The notes: generated from the letters alone by a model not told the origin. Counted from the first letter of the stretch, positions 16,502 to 25,929 are shown. The stretch: DNA of 47,483 nucleotides from Acidobacteriaceae bacterium (GCA_025352065.1 JANXUC010000147.1:1-47483), one strand, 5' to 3'. Numbers and translations are program-made.

Positions 16502-17320
16502 ATGAATTCCACTTCGACGACGCACACTGCTACAGAAGTCCTCGCCCGTATCCAGGAAGCGCTCGATGCTGCGCGCACAATTTTTGCCCGTTTCACTCCG
16601 GGAGATGTGGCGACAAGATTCAAAGCCGGGGATGACCCCGTCACCGAAGCCGACACGCAAGTAGATGCAGCATTGCGTAAGATCCTGCTGCGCCCGGAGG
16701 AAGGTTGGCTCTCCGAAGAGAGTGTGGATGACCCGGTCCGGCTGGAACGGGAATGGGTTTGGATTGTCGACCCGCTGGATGGCACACGCGAGTTTGTGGA
16801 AGGCATACCGGAATGGTGCGTTTCCATCGGTCTGGTCCGTAACGGCGAACCTTATGCCGGAGGGATTTGCAATCCTGTTACGGGAGAGGTCTTCGTCGGC
16901 TCCGTTGATACCGGACTGACGCAAAACGGAAAGCCTGCGCTTTCGAGCCAGCGTACAAGCATGGTCGGAGCGGTAGTTCTAGCCAGCCGCAGTGAAATCA
17001 AGCGCGGCGAGTGGGAGCAGTTTGAAGGTAAGTCTTTCGAAGTGAAGCATACCGGATCGGTCGCTTACAAGCTGGGATGTGTCGCGGCCGGTTTGGCCGA
17101 CGCCACTTGGACCCTTACTCCCAAGCACGAATGGGACGTAGCGGCGGGAGTGGCGCTCATTCTTTCCGCTGGTGGCTTTGTGAGCACCCTGGATCAATCG
17201 CCCTTGCGTTTTAACAATAGAAAACCAAAACTAACTGGACTGATCGCGGGTGGTGCTGGATTGAAAGCCGAAATTCTGGAGCTGACGCGGAATGCGAAGC
17301 TGGGCCAGTCCCACCGGTAG
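16502..17320 (+). CDS. cysQ: CysQ-like 3'(2'),5'-bisphosphate nucleotidase
   Basis: Encodes 272 residues of the inositol monophosphatase fold with the metal-binding set: DPVTEAD (45-51), SEES (71-74), IVDPLDGTREF (88-98), and a late HEWDVAAG. Together with its place after sat/cysC and the permease, this suggests removal of PAP, the by-product of PAPS-dependent sulfotransferases. Family members can also act on inositol phosphates or fructose bisphosphate, so substrate is inferred from context. There is no convincing ribosome site; translation may depend on coupling to the upstream gene. It converges on the deacetylase gene (24 bases between stops). Confidence 0.82.
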   Translation: MNSTSTTHTATEVLARIQEALDAARTIFARFTPGDVATRFKAGDDPVTEADTQVDAALRKILLRPEEGWLSEESVDDPVRLEREWVWIVDPLDGTREFVEGIPEWCVSIGLVRNGEPYAGGICNPVTGEVFVGSVDTGLTQNGKPALSSQRTSMVGAVVLASRSEIKRGEWEQFEGKSFEVKHTGSVAYKLGCVAAGLADATWTLTPKHEWDVAAGVALILSAGGFVSTLDQSPLRFNNRKPKLTGLIAGGAGLKAEILELTRNAKLGQSHR

Positions 17321-17343
17321 ACTCAGGCGTTAGAATCTTGCCC

Positions 17344-18417
17344 TCAATACTCCGCCATTGCGGGCCGTTGGCCCGAGAGCGCGCTCTTCGCTTTTCGCCG
17401 CGCGGAAACCCATTGTCCGACCCCGCTGAGCCAGGCTTCAAACATAAGCAGCGGCTGACCGGAAGTATCGATGAACCGGGGCAAAAGCAAGGGATGGCTC
17501 TCGCGGTCCGCTAATCCTGGATCGCAGGTGGTCGCGGAAACTACCCCTCCCTTTTCCAGCCAGGGCAGGAAAGCCATTTCATAGTGACCTGAGGGATAGC
17601 AGAAATGTGTCGGTCGGGTTCCGCAGATTTCGGAAATGCGCTTCTGGTTGTCGGAAATCTCTCTGCGAAACAGCTGCTCATCGAGCGGAGTGCGGTGCTG
17701 GTGGGTATGCAGTTGGATATCAAAACCCTCCGCGGACATCTCGGCAATCTCCTGCGGCCGCATGAGTTGGAGCAGGCGAGAAGCCTCAAACGCCGAATAA
17801 TCAAGGCCTAGAAGCTTGGCCAGCCTCTGCAATAGTTCGTTTCTTTGCTCGCCGGAAAGATTTTCTCCGTCACAACGGGCAAACAGTCCCGCTGTAACAC
17901 GTCCACGCGCAGCTTCTGTGTGTAAATCCACGGGCTGCGCAATCCCGAGGATGGAGTCGGCCGGCAGAATCTGTTCTCTGCACTTCCACAACAAGTACGA
18001 GGATGCGGTGCGAAAAACTGGCTTGGGATAGTCGCTGTAAAAAGTAGTCTGGTAGACCGTAGCCGGGTAACCAAATTCACGCAGAATCGGCGCCGCCTGC
18101 TTGTAGAAGTCGTAGCCGCCATCGTCAAAGGTAAGTACGACACTTCTGGGCGGCAGGTCGTTTTTGTAAAGCCGTTTTACAGCCTGGTCCAGCGGTAACA
18201 CCTGGAACCCGCCGCGGCGGATAGCTTCAAAGCGGGCCCGCAGCAAAGCTGGACTCATGCAAAGGTTCGGGCGCCACTCGTGCTCGTCTGCGATCGAGAC
18301 GGCATGGTAGCAGAGAATGAGGAGCCGTTCGCGGCGCCAACGACTGGCGCTCGCCCTTTCAAACACGCCAGCGCGTTGCATGAGGCGCACGCTGGCCATC
18401 TTCATATCTTTTAGCAT
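17344..18417 (-). CDS. Polysaccharide deacetylase (NodB-fold, CE4-like)
   Basis: Encodes 357 residues. The NodB domain is marked by LILCYHAVS (33-41), TFDDG (96-100, metal/catalytic Asp pair) and the zinc motif H-x3-H at 237-241 (HTHQH), then HFCYPSGHYE. There is no signal peptide, so it is cytoplasmic or exported by an unrecognised route. It is the third gene of a minus-strand operon (heparinase-like, AsnB, deacetylase; 37 bases after AsnB). It would remove N- or O-acetyl groups from a sugar intermediate or polymer. An additional region of about 100 residues between TFDDG and the HTHQH motif is longer than in minimal NodB proteins. Confidence 0.88.
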   Translation of the reverse strand: MLKDMKMASVRLMQRAGVFERASASRWRRERLLILCYHAVSIADEHEWRPNLCMSPALLRARFEAIRRGGFQVLPLDQAVKRLYKNDLPPRSVVLTFDDGGYDFYKQAAPILREFGYPATVYQTTFYSDYPKPVFRTASSYLLWKCREQILPADSILGIAQPVDLHTEAARGRVTAGLFARCDGENLSGEQRNELLQRLAKLLGLDYSAFEASRLLQLMRPQEIAEMSAEGFDIQLHTHQHRTPLDEQLFRREISDNQKRISEICGTRPTHFCYPSGHYEMAFLPWLEKGGVVSATTCDPGLADRESHPLLLPRFIDTSGQPLLMFEAWLSGVGQWVSARRKAKSALSGQRPAMAEY

Positions 18418-18454
18418 CTTCGGTCGGTTGAGTCCTTCCTGATCAGGCTTGCCG

Positions 18455-20419
18455 TCATCTGCGTGAATCGGATACGACGCTCGTCATGGCGCTGGCGTCG
18501 CTAGCCGACGAACTCGCCAAAGAGCTGTCCCCGTCAATAAACACGCGATGCCAAATCTCGAGATTCATCAACCGCCAAATGCGGTTTGTGTGATCGCGCC
18601 GCCCCTTGCGATGCTCTTCGAACATCTGACGCAAAGCGTCGACTTGGAACAGGCCGCGCGCCACGCTGCGCTCACCGGTTAGCATGGATTCCACTTCGGT
18701 CAGCTGATCCCCTTGCAGCCAACGGGACCACGGCGTGGGAAATCCCATTTTCTTTCGGTAAAGAATGTCGTGTGGGAGAATATCCTCCAGTGCGCGCTTA
18801 AGAATCATTTTCCCCGACAACCCTTCCAGCAAATACTTGGTGGGGATTCGCATCGCCTGCTCCACCAAAGCGTGATCCAGGAACGGAACGCGGCTCTCAA
18901 TCGAAGCTGCCATGCTCATCTGGTCCTGCTTCATCAGCAGCTCGACCAGGTAGGTCTTGATGTCCGTATAGAGCAACTTATGCAACAAATCTCCCCCGGA
19001 GTTCTCCCAGGCGCCCATAACGTTGCCATAAACGTCGCCGCCGGTGCGCTGCGCCTCTGGAGTGAGCAGACTGAGTTGTTCAGGCGCGGCGAATGCGGAG
19101 TAAAAATTGTCAAAGTAGAACGACTCCCAGCTTGCGCCATCACGGCCTAGAAAAGTGTGCTCAAGCCGCCGCTGCATGGTTGCTCCCAGAGCGTTGGACT
19201 GAATCGCGCCTCGCACCTTTCGGCGTAGGAGCGCCGGAGTGATGCCGCGATAGATAGCATCCGCGCGCGCATTCCAAAGCGTCATCGCGTAGCGAGTATA
19301 GCCACCAAGCGTCTCATCGCTTCCCTCTCCAGTGAGGACGACGGTTACGCGTTCACGAGCCAATTTGGCGACAAAATAGAGCGCCACGCTGGACGGCCAG
19401 ACGATTGGCTCATCTTCGTGCCAAATCAGTCGCGGCAGAGCGTCAAAAAACTCTTCTTTTGAAACACGGACTTCGTGATGCTTGGTCCCGATGTGGGTCG
19501 CCACTTCCTGCGCGTATCCTAGCTCGCTGAACGCCGCCTCGGCATAGCCAACGGAAAACGTTTCCACTGGCTCTTTGCGAATGCGCTTGGTCAACGCCGC
19601 CACAGCGCTGGAATCGACGCCTCCGCTGAGGAATACTCCGAGAGGGACATCGCTCATCAAATGGCTGGAAACGGCCTTCTCCAGGCCATCGCGGTACATT
19701 TCGACGTAATGCTTTTCCGGCAAGCTGCCGTCATCGGGAGTGACCCGAAGATCCCAGTACTGACCGGTCTTCCATTCGCCTGCTTCGTTCAGTTCGAACC
19801 AGTGGCCCGGCATCAACTTGTGAATACCGGAGAACATTGTGTCCGCGCCGGAAGTGTAGCCGAACGCAAGATATTCGCCCAAGGTGCCGCGGTTGAACTC
19901 AGCTTTCACTCCGGGATAAGCCAAAATCGTCTTGATTTCTGACCCGAACAAGAGCGTTCCATTTTCATGTCGAAAGTAGAACGGTTTGATGCCGAGGCGG
20001 TCGCGCGCACCGAAAAGCACGCGGCGTTTCTGATCCCAGATTACGAACGCAAACATACCTTGCAGATACTGGACGCAGTCGCGACCATACTCTTCGTAGA
20101 GATGAACAATCGACTCCGTGTCGCTCTTTGTGCGGAAGGTGTGCCCGCGCGCCTGCATATCCTTGCGCAGATCTTCATGATTGTAGATCTCGCCGTTATA
20201 GACAATCCAAATATCGCCCGTTTCATTCGATAACGGTTGATGGCCGGACTTGACGTCGATGATGCTCAAACGGCGCATGGCAATGCCAACGTTGCCGTCG
20301 ACGAATAGTCCTTCGTCGTCAGGGCCGCGGTGCGTGATTTGACGATTCATCGTGGTCAGCGTGGAGCGCTCCACGAGGCGCGTTCGTTCGTGATTGAAGA
20401 TTCCGCAAATGCCACACAT
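18455..20419 (-). CDS. asnB: AsnB-type glutamine amidotransferase (copy 1)
   Basis: Encodes 654 residues. Cys2 of MCGICG is the glutaminase nucleophile. RGPDDEG (31-37), YNGEIYN (74-80) and SDTE (99-102) complete the class II amidotransferase half. SGGVDSS (265-271) is the pyrophosphate loop of the synthetase half, which continues with GEGSDE and RVPFLDH. The C-terminus ends in a Ser/Ala/Asp-rich tail of about 25 residues not needed for the fold. It begins four bases after the heparinase-like stop, so the two are one transcript. AsnB homologues in EPS loci are thought to amidate uronic acids or other carboxylates; free asparagine synthesis is the alternative. Confidence 0.92.
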   Translation of the reverse strand: MCGICGIFNHERTRLVERSTLTTMNRQITHRGPDDEGLFVDGNVGIAMRRLSIIDVKSGHQPLSNETGDIWIVYNGEIYNHEDLRKDMQARGHTFRTKSDTESIVHLYEEYGRDCVQYLQGMFAFVIWDQKRRVLFGARDRLGIKPFYFRHENGTLLFGSEIKTILAYPGVKAEFNRGTLGEYLAFGYTSGADTMFSGIHKLMPGHWFELNEAGEWKTGQYWDLRVTPDDGSLPEKHYVEMYRDGLEKAVSSHLMSDVPLGVFLSGGVDSSAVAALTKRIRKEPVETFSVGYAEAAFSELGYAQEVATHIGTKHHEVRVSKEEFFDALPRLIWHEDEPIVWPSSVALYFVAKLARERVTVVLTGEGSDETLGGYTRYAMTLWNARADAIYRGITPALLRRKVRGAIQSNALGATMQRRLEHTFLGRDGASWESFYFDNFYSAFAAPEQLSLLTPEAQRTGGDVYGNVMGAWENSGGDLLHKLLYTDIKTYLVELLMKQDQMSMAASIESRVPFLDHALVEQAMRIPTKYLLEGLSGKMILKRALEDILPHDILYRKKMGFPTPWSRWLQGDQLTEVESMLTGERSVARGLFQVDALRQMFEEHRKGRRDHTNRIWRLMNLEIWHRVFIDGDSSLASSSASDASAMTSVVSDSRR

Positions 20420-20423
20420 TCAG

Positions 20424-22823
20424 TTATCCATCCGATCTTCGAGTTCCGCCAATCGAAACCAGGGCATCGGGCCCGAACACGACCTGACTCAGCTTTTCGT
20501 GCAGCAGGATACGCTCGCTCCAGGGCGAAACGACCCTGGTCGCGTCCCCCTGCGTTACAAATTGGCAGTATGGAACGGCACCTGTTGCGGAAGCAATCCG
20601 TCTTCCTCCGGCTTCCACATAACTGCCATCATGGAAATAGATCTCACGAAGCCCTCTGGAATCGGCTCTGTAGTAGAGAAATTCAGCGTCACTAGCCCAT
20701 CCCGCGCGCAACCACGGCCCAGTTCCGCGGCGAAAGAAGAAGCCGTGCTGCTCTTGGCCCAGTTGGTAGAGATACCCGGAAACCTCCGGATCGTCAACTT
20801 CATTGATCGAATCGGAACGAAGGCACCCGCTTGCCTGCGCCCGTGAAGCCAGTGGCATCACAACGGTGGCGCATTCGGCGGGGAGCTGACATTCGCGATG
20901 AAAGCAAACGGTCCAAGACTCTTCTTTTTGCCCGTAGGCTGGCGACCACCAACTGGGTTGGACTCCACGCTGCCACGCACTTCCCTCCACTCCGACCAGC
21001 GCCAGACCGCACTCCGCCCCTGCTTCCGCAAAGAATCTGTTGCCGGATGTGTCGGGCTGCAAGCCCGAGCCAAGGTGCCAGTTCACATCAAGCTTGTGGG
21101 TTCCCGCGCCTTCCGCTAAGTCGCGTACAAACCAAAAGCGCCCGTGCAAATGGAATACCCAACGGCGATGTGTGATGCCTTGCTCCGCAAAGCCATCATG
21201 GCTGGCGCGAAGCAAATCGAAGAATTCGCCTGCCACCCAGGCCTCTTGCCGAGTCTGCGTGAGCCTTTCCCAACCGAAGGGTCCGCGAGGAAGGGATTGC
21301 CCCTGGCCATCGACCAGCAAAGTGTTATGTGCTGCGGTAATTCTAAAAGACTCGCGCTCTGGCCCAGCACCCACATATTCGAACGTACCGGGATCCTGGA
21401 GCAGCACACGGTCACCGTAGAGCAATTGAATATTGAGAGCGTCAGCGTGCCCGTGGCCGCCCGAACCAGCGCCCTGTGGCCCGACATCGACGATCAACTG
21501 TTGCGCCACCGGCTGCTCGGAACTGATGCAACAAAAACCCGAGGCTGCCAAAGATGCTGAGGCCATCGACGGCAGTGTCGATTTCAATTCGTCAAACTGG
21601 CGCACACCTTCCGGGCCAAGCAGCCAGATCATGTCTTCTCGAAGACCGCCAGCGAGGAACTTAAAATCTCCACGAGCAAACACAGCCGCGCCTGTGGCCA
21701 AGGGATCGGTCATATGTTCGGTCCGGTTGCGTTGGCCATCCAATAACCTGCCACCATCATCGTCGCCACTGCGGGCTGGAACCCCCGTACGGCTCAATAA
21801 TGCGAGCGCGTCGCACATCTTCTCCACCGTCCGAGCATAGCTGGGAGGAGTCTCCAAATCGTTTCGAGCGGCGAGAAGTCCACAGTGCAGAAACATTTCC
21901 AAAGCGTAAACATGGTAGTAAACACTTTGTTCGAAATAGAAGCCATCTTCCCGCACTTGGCTCCGTGCTTCCTCAATCATGATGCGCCAACCCAAATCAC
22001 GCCATTCGTTGGCACGCTGAAGCTCGGGACAGAGCGTTCCAATATAGAACAGAGTCATGGCTTCGCCGAGCAAATGGGTATTGGGAGAAAAATAAGTGGA
22101 GAGGTAGCGCGACAGATGGCGGCCATTGACCGCCTGGGCGTATGACATATCCGTCCAAAATGTCTGCGGCATAGCGGGACTCCCCTGCAACAGCGCACGG
22201 AGCCAAATCCACGAAAGGCTGCGGAAGCCCACTTCCAAACTGCTGGCCCAATTGATCCCGACAGGATAGGGATTCTGCTTCTGCCAGTCGTACCACTGTT
22301 CCACAATCTCTCGGGTGAAGCGCTCGTCGCTGGTCAGCAAGTACGCCTTCGCCAAGACCACGAGGTGCTGGTGCCGGCTGAGTTCCCACGTCACTTTGCT
22401 GTCGCCAACTTCGGAGAAATTCAGGTACCGCACACGAAAAGCGAAGTGTTGCGGAGCTTGCTTGCCATGAATCTTGTCCAAATGCCAATCAATAGTCGGG
22501 CCGTAGTCAACATCTTCATACCCGAGCAGATCGAAGCGATGCTGCAGAATACGCTCCGCCCGTTGGACAATCGCCTCCGCCTGCAGCGGTAACCTTTCGC
22601 GAAGAATCGCGATGATCTGGGGAATTTCCTCGGAGTTAAAGAAGAAATGCGCGGGCCGCTGGGCCGCCTCGGGACGCAAGTTCTCCTTCCAATCGCGGCC
22701 CAACCAGTGCAGCGCACCGTCCCATCGCTGGGCGGCGTACTGCCGGGAGCGGTCTTGGAATTCGGCCCTGTCCATGGAGAACATGCGCTGAATCCGCTTC
22801 TGCAAGCTCTTTCCTCTTGGCAT
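20424..22823 (-). CDS. Heparinase II/III-family protein, putative polysaccharide lyase
   Basis: Encodes 799 residues. An (alpha/alpha) toroid domain spans about 60-400, with SPNTHLLGEA (246-255) and EQSVYYHVYALEMF (298-311) giving the Asn, Tyr and His expected of the active site. A beta-sandwich domain from about 430 carries the family signature GHGHADALN (456-464). No signal peptide is seen, which fits the soluble heparinase-like proteins coded in EPS loci rather than a secreted degrader. It is first in the operon with AsnB and the deacetylase and divergent from the GDP-mannose dehydrogenase. It presumably cleaves uronate-containing polymer or trims chains. The start at 22823 has GAGAGGG very close; ATG 22784 is an alternative. 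Confidence 0.9.
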   Translation of the reverse strand: MPRGKSLQKRIQRMFSMDRAEFQDRSRQYAAQRWDGALHWLGRDWKENLRPEAAQRPAHFFFNSEEIPQIIAILRERLPLQAEAIVQRAERILQHRFDLLGYEDVDYGPTIDWHLDKIHGKQAPQHFAFRVRYLNFSEVGDSKVTWELSRHQHLVVLAKAYLLTSDERFTREIVEQWYDWQKQNPYPVGINWASSLEVGFRSLSWIWLRALLQGSPAMPQTFWTDMSYAQAVNGRHLSRYLSTYFSPNTHLLGEAMTLFYIGTLCPELQRANEWRDLGWRIMIEEARSQVREDGFYFEQSVYYHVYALEMFLHCGLLAARNDLETPPSYARTVEKMCDALALLSRTGVPARSGDDDGGRLLDGQRNRTEHMTDPLATGAAVFARGDFKFLAGGLREDMIWLLGPEGVRQFDELKSTLPSMASASLAASGFCCISSEQPVAQQLIVDVGPQGAGSGGHGHADALNIQLLYGDRVLLQDPGTFEYVGAGPERESFRITAAHNTLLVDGQGQSLPRGPFGWERLTQTRQEAWVAGEFFDLLRASHDGFAEQGITHRRWVFHLHGRFWFVRDLAEGAGTHKLDVNWHLGSGLQPDTSGNRFFAEAGAECGLALVGVEGSAWQRGVQPSWWSPAYGQKEESWTVCFHRECQLPAECATVVMPLASRAQASGCLRSDSINEVDDPEVSGYLYQLGQEQHGFFFRRGTGPWLRAGWASDAEFLYYRADSRGLREIYFHDGSYVEAGGRRIASATGAVPYCQFVTQGDATRVVSPWSERILLHEKLSQVVFGPDALVSIGGTRRSDG

Positions 22824-23340
22824 ACCCTCTCGGCTCTAACGCCCAAGTTCGGCTTTTTCGGAACGCTCCCAAATGGAAAGGGAAATCGCGTTCAGGAAGG
22901 TAAAACTGCTCCAATTTTATCAGGGTTGGATGCTATGGTTCGAGAGCAAATTGGTTAAATTACCGCTTAAAATCAATAACTTCAGTAATTTCCGGGGTAA
23001 GTTGTCGGTTGGGAGTTCGGGGCGGAAACTGGTATTCTGAGCAAGGCGCTTGCGGGGGAAGAGCAACTCGTCGGGCTGGAACGAGCTGGAATGTGCAAGA
23101 TTTTGCACCTCGACAGGATGTTCTCCAGTCGAGCTCACGGCAACGGGTCTGCCTGCTGCGTAGGTTACTGAAAAGCGGAGAGCTTGTAAGCCCTTGGATC
23201 GGGGGCCCGACAGTAGCTTCGGCAATCGACATGCGTCAGAAGTGGGTTCCCCCCGTCGAAACTAGTACTGCCAGGAACTCGCTTTCGTGCTGGTGCCTGG
23301 GGCTAATCTATAAATATCTAAAGAATTCTTAAAGGAAATC
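22824..23340. other. Divergent region between heparinase and GMD operons
   Basis: 517 bases with no gene. The first 180 are A/T-rich (likely promoters for one or both directions, elements not identifiable). The right part holds a series of short inverted repeats (23041-23210), described separately. A good ribosome site AAAGGAAATC precedes the dehydrogenase ATG. Confidence 0.45.
23041..23210 (+). promoter_or_regulatory. Candidate structured leader: six short hairpins in a row
   Basis: Consecutive, non-overlapping inverted repeats: GCAAG/CTTGC (23041-23053), CTCGT/ACGAG (23067-23085), GTGCAA/TTGCAC (23093-23108), CTCGAC/GTCGAG (23109-23133), GCTT/AAGC (23182-23191) and TCGGG/CCCGA (23199-23210). 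They lie 130-300 bases before the dehydrogenase start. Stems this short arise by chance, but their density is suggestive. No match to the known cyclic-di-GMP or other riboswitch consensus sequences I remember. Confidence 0.3.
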
Positions 23341-24663
23341 ATGACTCGCTCGATTAGCGTTTTCGGACTTGGATATGTAGGTTCTGTCAGTGCAGCGTGC
23401 TTTGCCAAACAGGGTTTTACGGTAATTGGCGTTGATTTAAGTGCCGATAAAGTGGCTAACATGAATTCCGGCCGCAGCCCCATTCTTGAGCCTGGCATGA
23501 GCGAACTGACCAGGGAAGGTCACGCCGCAGGCCGAATCCGAGCCACCATGGACGTAGCCAAAGCCGTCCTCAACACCGATATCTCGATTCTCTGCGTCGG
23601 CACGCCCAGCATGAGGAGCGGCAAACTGGATCTCGGCCACATCGAGCCGGTATGCCAGCAGATTGGCGAAGTGCTGGCCAAGAAGAACAGCTTCCACCTC
23701 GTTGTCCTGCGCAGCACGGTGCTCCCTGGAACCGCAGCGTCCCTTGTTGTTCCAGCACTAGAGAAGGCAAGCGGCAAGAAGTTTGGCAAGGATTTCGGAG
23801 TGTGCTCGAATCCCGAATTCCTGCGCGAAGGCTCGGCCGTAAAGGACTTCATGGAGCCTGCGATGACGGTCATCGGAGCCGCTGATCCCGCGCATAGCGC
23901 CTTCTTGCGCGAGATTTATGCCTGGGCGCCGGGCCGCATTTTTGAAACGTCTTTCACCTCGGCCGAAATGGTCAAATACGTTTGCAACTCCTGGCATGCG
24001 CTCAAGGTTGCGTTCGCCAATGAGGTCGGTTCACTTGCGAAAGAACTGCATGTCGATCCAGAAGCGGTAGTCGAGATCTTCTGCGCCGATAACAAGTTGA
24101 ACATTTCGACAGCTTATCTCAAGCCTGGATTCGCATTTGGCGGCTCCTGCCTGCCGAAAGATGTGCGCGCTCTAAGCCATCGCGGGCGCGAGCTCGATTT
24201 GAAACTGCCGCTATTCGAGTCCATTCTGCCCAGCAACGACCGGCACTTGGACCGCGCCATTGACATGATTCTGCGGACCGGCAAGAAGAAAATTGGATTG
24301 CTCGGCCTCAGCTTTAAGGCCCACACGGATGATCTTCGCGAGAGCCCACAGGTCATCCTCGCCAAGCGCCTGCTGGGCGAAGGCCGTCAGCTCCTGATTT
24401 GGGACGAGAATGTCACCATGGGACGCTTGATCGGATCGAACCGCCAATATATCGAAGAGGAAATTCCCCACCTTGGTTCGGTGCTCGGCAATGATCTCGA
24501 GAAGGTCATTCGCGAATCTGAAGTCATCGTAGTAGCAACACGCGTGGATCGCGAGGAGGTCCGTCGGCTGGTACGCCCCGATCAAAAGATCATTGATCTG
24601 GTGAATCTCGACAAAGACCGCCGCCCCGACGGAAGCCCCGCTTACGACGGAATCTGCTGGTAA
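23341..24663 (+). CDS. algD: GDP-mannose 6-dehydrogenase-like nucleotide-sugar dehydrogenase
   Basis: Encodes 440 residues with a strong AAAGGA ribosome site. The N-terminal NAD-binding domain opens ISVFGLGYVGSVSAACFA (5-22) and continues with VGTPS and VLRSTVLPGT (122-131). The catalytic Cys is 270 in FAFGGSCLPKD, followed by a C-terminal sugar-binding Rossmann domain (GLLGLSFKAHTDDLRESP). The GK-LDLGHIE segment after VGTPS and the overall pattern resemble AlgD (GDP-mannose to GDP-mannuronate) more than UDP-glucose dehydrogenase, but this is judged by eye. It supplies a uronic acid donor for the polysaccharide. A GT4 gene follows after 12 bases. This is the best evidence in the window that the polymer contains uronic acid. 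Confidence 0.85.
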   Translation: MTRSISVFGLGYVGSVSAACFAKQGFTVIGVDLSADKVANMNSGRSPILEPGMSELTREGHAAGRIRATMDVAKAVLNTDISILCVGTPSMRSGKLDLGHIEPVCQQIGEVLAKKNSFHLVVLRSTVLPGTAASLVVPALEKASGKKFGKDFGVCSNPEFLREGSAVKDFMEPAMTVIGAADPAHSAFLREIYAWAPGRIFETSFTSAEMVKYVCNSWHALKVAFANEVGSLAKELHVDPEAVVEIFCADNKLNISTAYLKPGFAFGGSCLPKDVRALSHRGRELDLKLPLFESILPSNDRHLDRAIDMILRTGKKKIGLLGLSFKAHTDDLRESPQVILAKRLLGEGRQLLIWDENVTMGRLIGSNRQYIEEEIPHLGSVLGNDLEKVIRESEVIVVATRVDREEVRRLVRPDQKIIDLVNLDKDRRPDGSPAYDGICW

Positions 24664-24675
24664 CGTCCGCCAACC

Positions 24676-25929
24676 GTGAAGATACTTTGGGTCAAGCCGG
24701 GCAAGCTTCTACCTCTCGATAGCGGGGGGCAATTGCGCACGTACAACATCCTGCGCTGCCTCGCCGCCGAGCACGAACTTACCTACCTCTCCTACTATGG
24801 TGGACTCAAAGACGAGGCCTACGAGAAGGAGATCGTTCAGCATTTGCCCGGCACGGTCGTAGTGCACACAGGCACTCCAGATACAACGCTGCTCGAGCGT
24901 TACATGGACTACGCCAGCCGTATCTGGTGGCGAGCACCCTATTCGGTGAGCAAGTTTACCGATCCTCAAGTACAGAAGGTCGTAGCTAGGTGGTATCAGG
25001 AGGGGCGCTTTGATGTGGCTGTGTGCGATTTTCTGGCTTCCGTCCTGAATTTTCCGCGCGACTTGAAGCTGCCCACGGCGATCTTCCAGCACAACGTGGA
25101 GAGCGTTCTTTGGAAGCGTATGGCGCAATTTGAAGTAAAGAGGCTCGACCGCACAGTGGCGAAATTTGAATACGCTAAGATGCGCCGCTTCGAGCCGCCG
25201 CAAGTGCGCCGCTTCCATCACGTGATTGCCGTTTCGGATGCAGATCGAGACGTTATGACGTCAATGGTCCCGCCATCCGAAATCAGTGTCGTGCCGACTG
25301 GGGTCGATCTCAAGAAATACCAGTACGACCCCAGCAGTGGTCCCGCTGGTCCTAATGTGGTCTTCACCGGGTCCATGGACTGGGAGGCAAATATCGACGG
25401 CGTCGAGTATTTTTGTAAAGAAGTATGGCCGCAGGTGAAGGCTCAGGTCCCGCAAGCAAAGTTTCAGATCGTCGGTCGCCGCCCTCATGCTCGCGTTAAG
25501 AACCTGGCCAGTGACACCGTGGAAGTAACCGGCACAGTGCCTTCCATTCTCGAGTATCTACAGAAAGCCTCTGTTTTCATCGTGCCCCTGCGGATTGGTG
25601 GCGGAACCCGAATCAAGATCTATGAAGGCATGGCAGTAGGCAAGGCTACGGTCTCGACAACGGTTGGCGCTGAGGGGCTGGACGTCACCCACGGCAAAGA
25701 CATCCTCCTGGCAGACGATCCCGAGACCTTCGCCCAGGCAATCATTCTCTTGCTGCAGGACGAAGCTACTCGGCGGCGTTATGAGGCAGCCGCGGCAGCG
25801 ACGGCGCAAAAGTACGATTGGCCCGTTATTACCCGGCAATTCGTCGAAGTGCTGCGGACGACGATCCGCGCGGCTGGCCAGCAAGCTCCTGTAGTCGAGT
25901 CGGCTCCCTCGGAAACCGCCGCAAAGTAG
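24676..25929 (+). CDS. GT4-family glycosyltransferase
   Basis: Encodes 417 residues from GTG 24676, 12 bases after the dehydrogenase stop. The N-terminal GT-B half starts MKILWVKPGKLLPLDSGGQ, with a sugar-transferase type glycine-rich loop. The C-terminal half has VPTGVDLKKY, VVFTGSMDWEANIDGV, and VPLRIGGGTRIKIYEGMAVGKATV, the nucleotide-sugar site of GT4 enzymes. There are no membrane segments; it acts on the cytoplasmic face. The pattern resembles the PEP-CTERM/exosortase-associated GT4 proteins. By operon logic it could transfer the uronic acid made by the preceding enzyme, which is an inference. Confidence 0.92.
   Translation: MKILWVKPGKLLPLDSGGQLRTYNILRCLAAEHELTYLSYYGGLKDEAYEKEIVQHLPGTVVVHTGTPDTTLLERYMDYASRIWWRAPYSVSKFTDPQVQKVVARWYQEGRFDVAVCDFLASVLNFPRDLKLPTAIFQHNVESVLWKRMAQFEVKRLDRTVAKFEYAKMRRFEPPQVRRFHHVIAVSDADRDVMTSMVPPSEISVVPTGVDLKKYQYDPSSGPAGPNVVFTGSMDWEANIDGVEYFCKEVWPQVKAQVPQAKFQIVGRRPHARVKNLASDTVEVTGTVPSILEYLQKASVFIVPLRIGGGTRIKIYEGMAVGKATVSTTVGAEGLDVTHGKDILLADDPETFAQAIILLLQDEATRRRYEAAAAATAQKYDWPVITRQFVEVLRTTIRAAGQQAPVVESAPSETAAK

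Noticed and set aside
23041-23210. Cyclic-di-GMP riboswitch upstream of the dehydrogenase
   Set aside because: The hairpins are there but the conserved core sequences of the two known classes are not seen.
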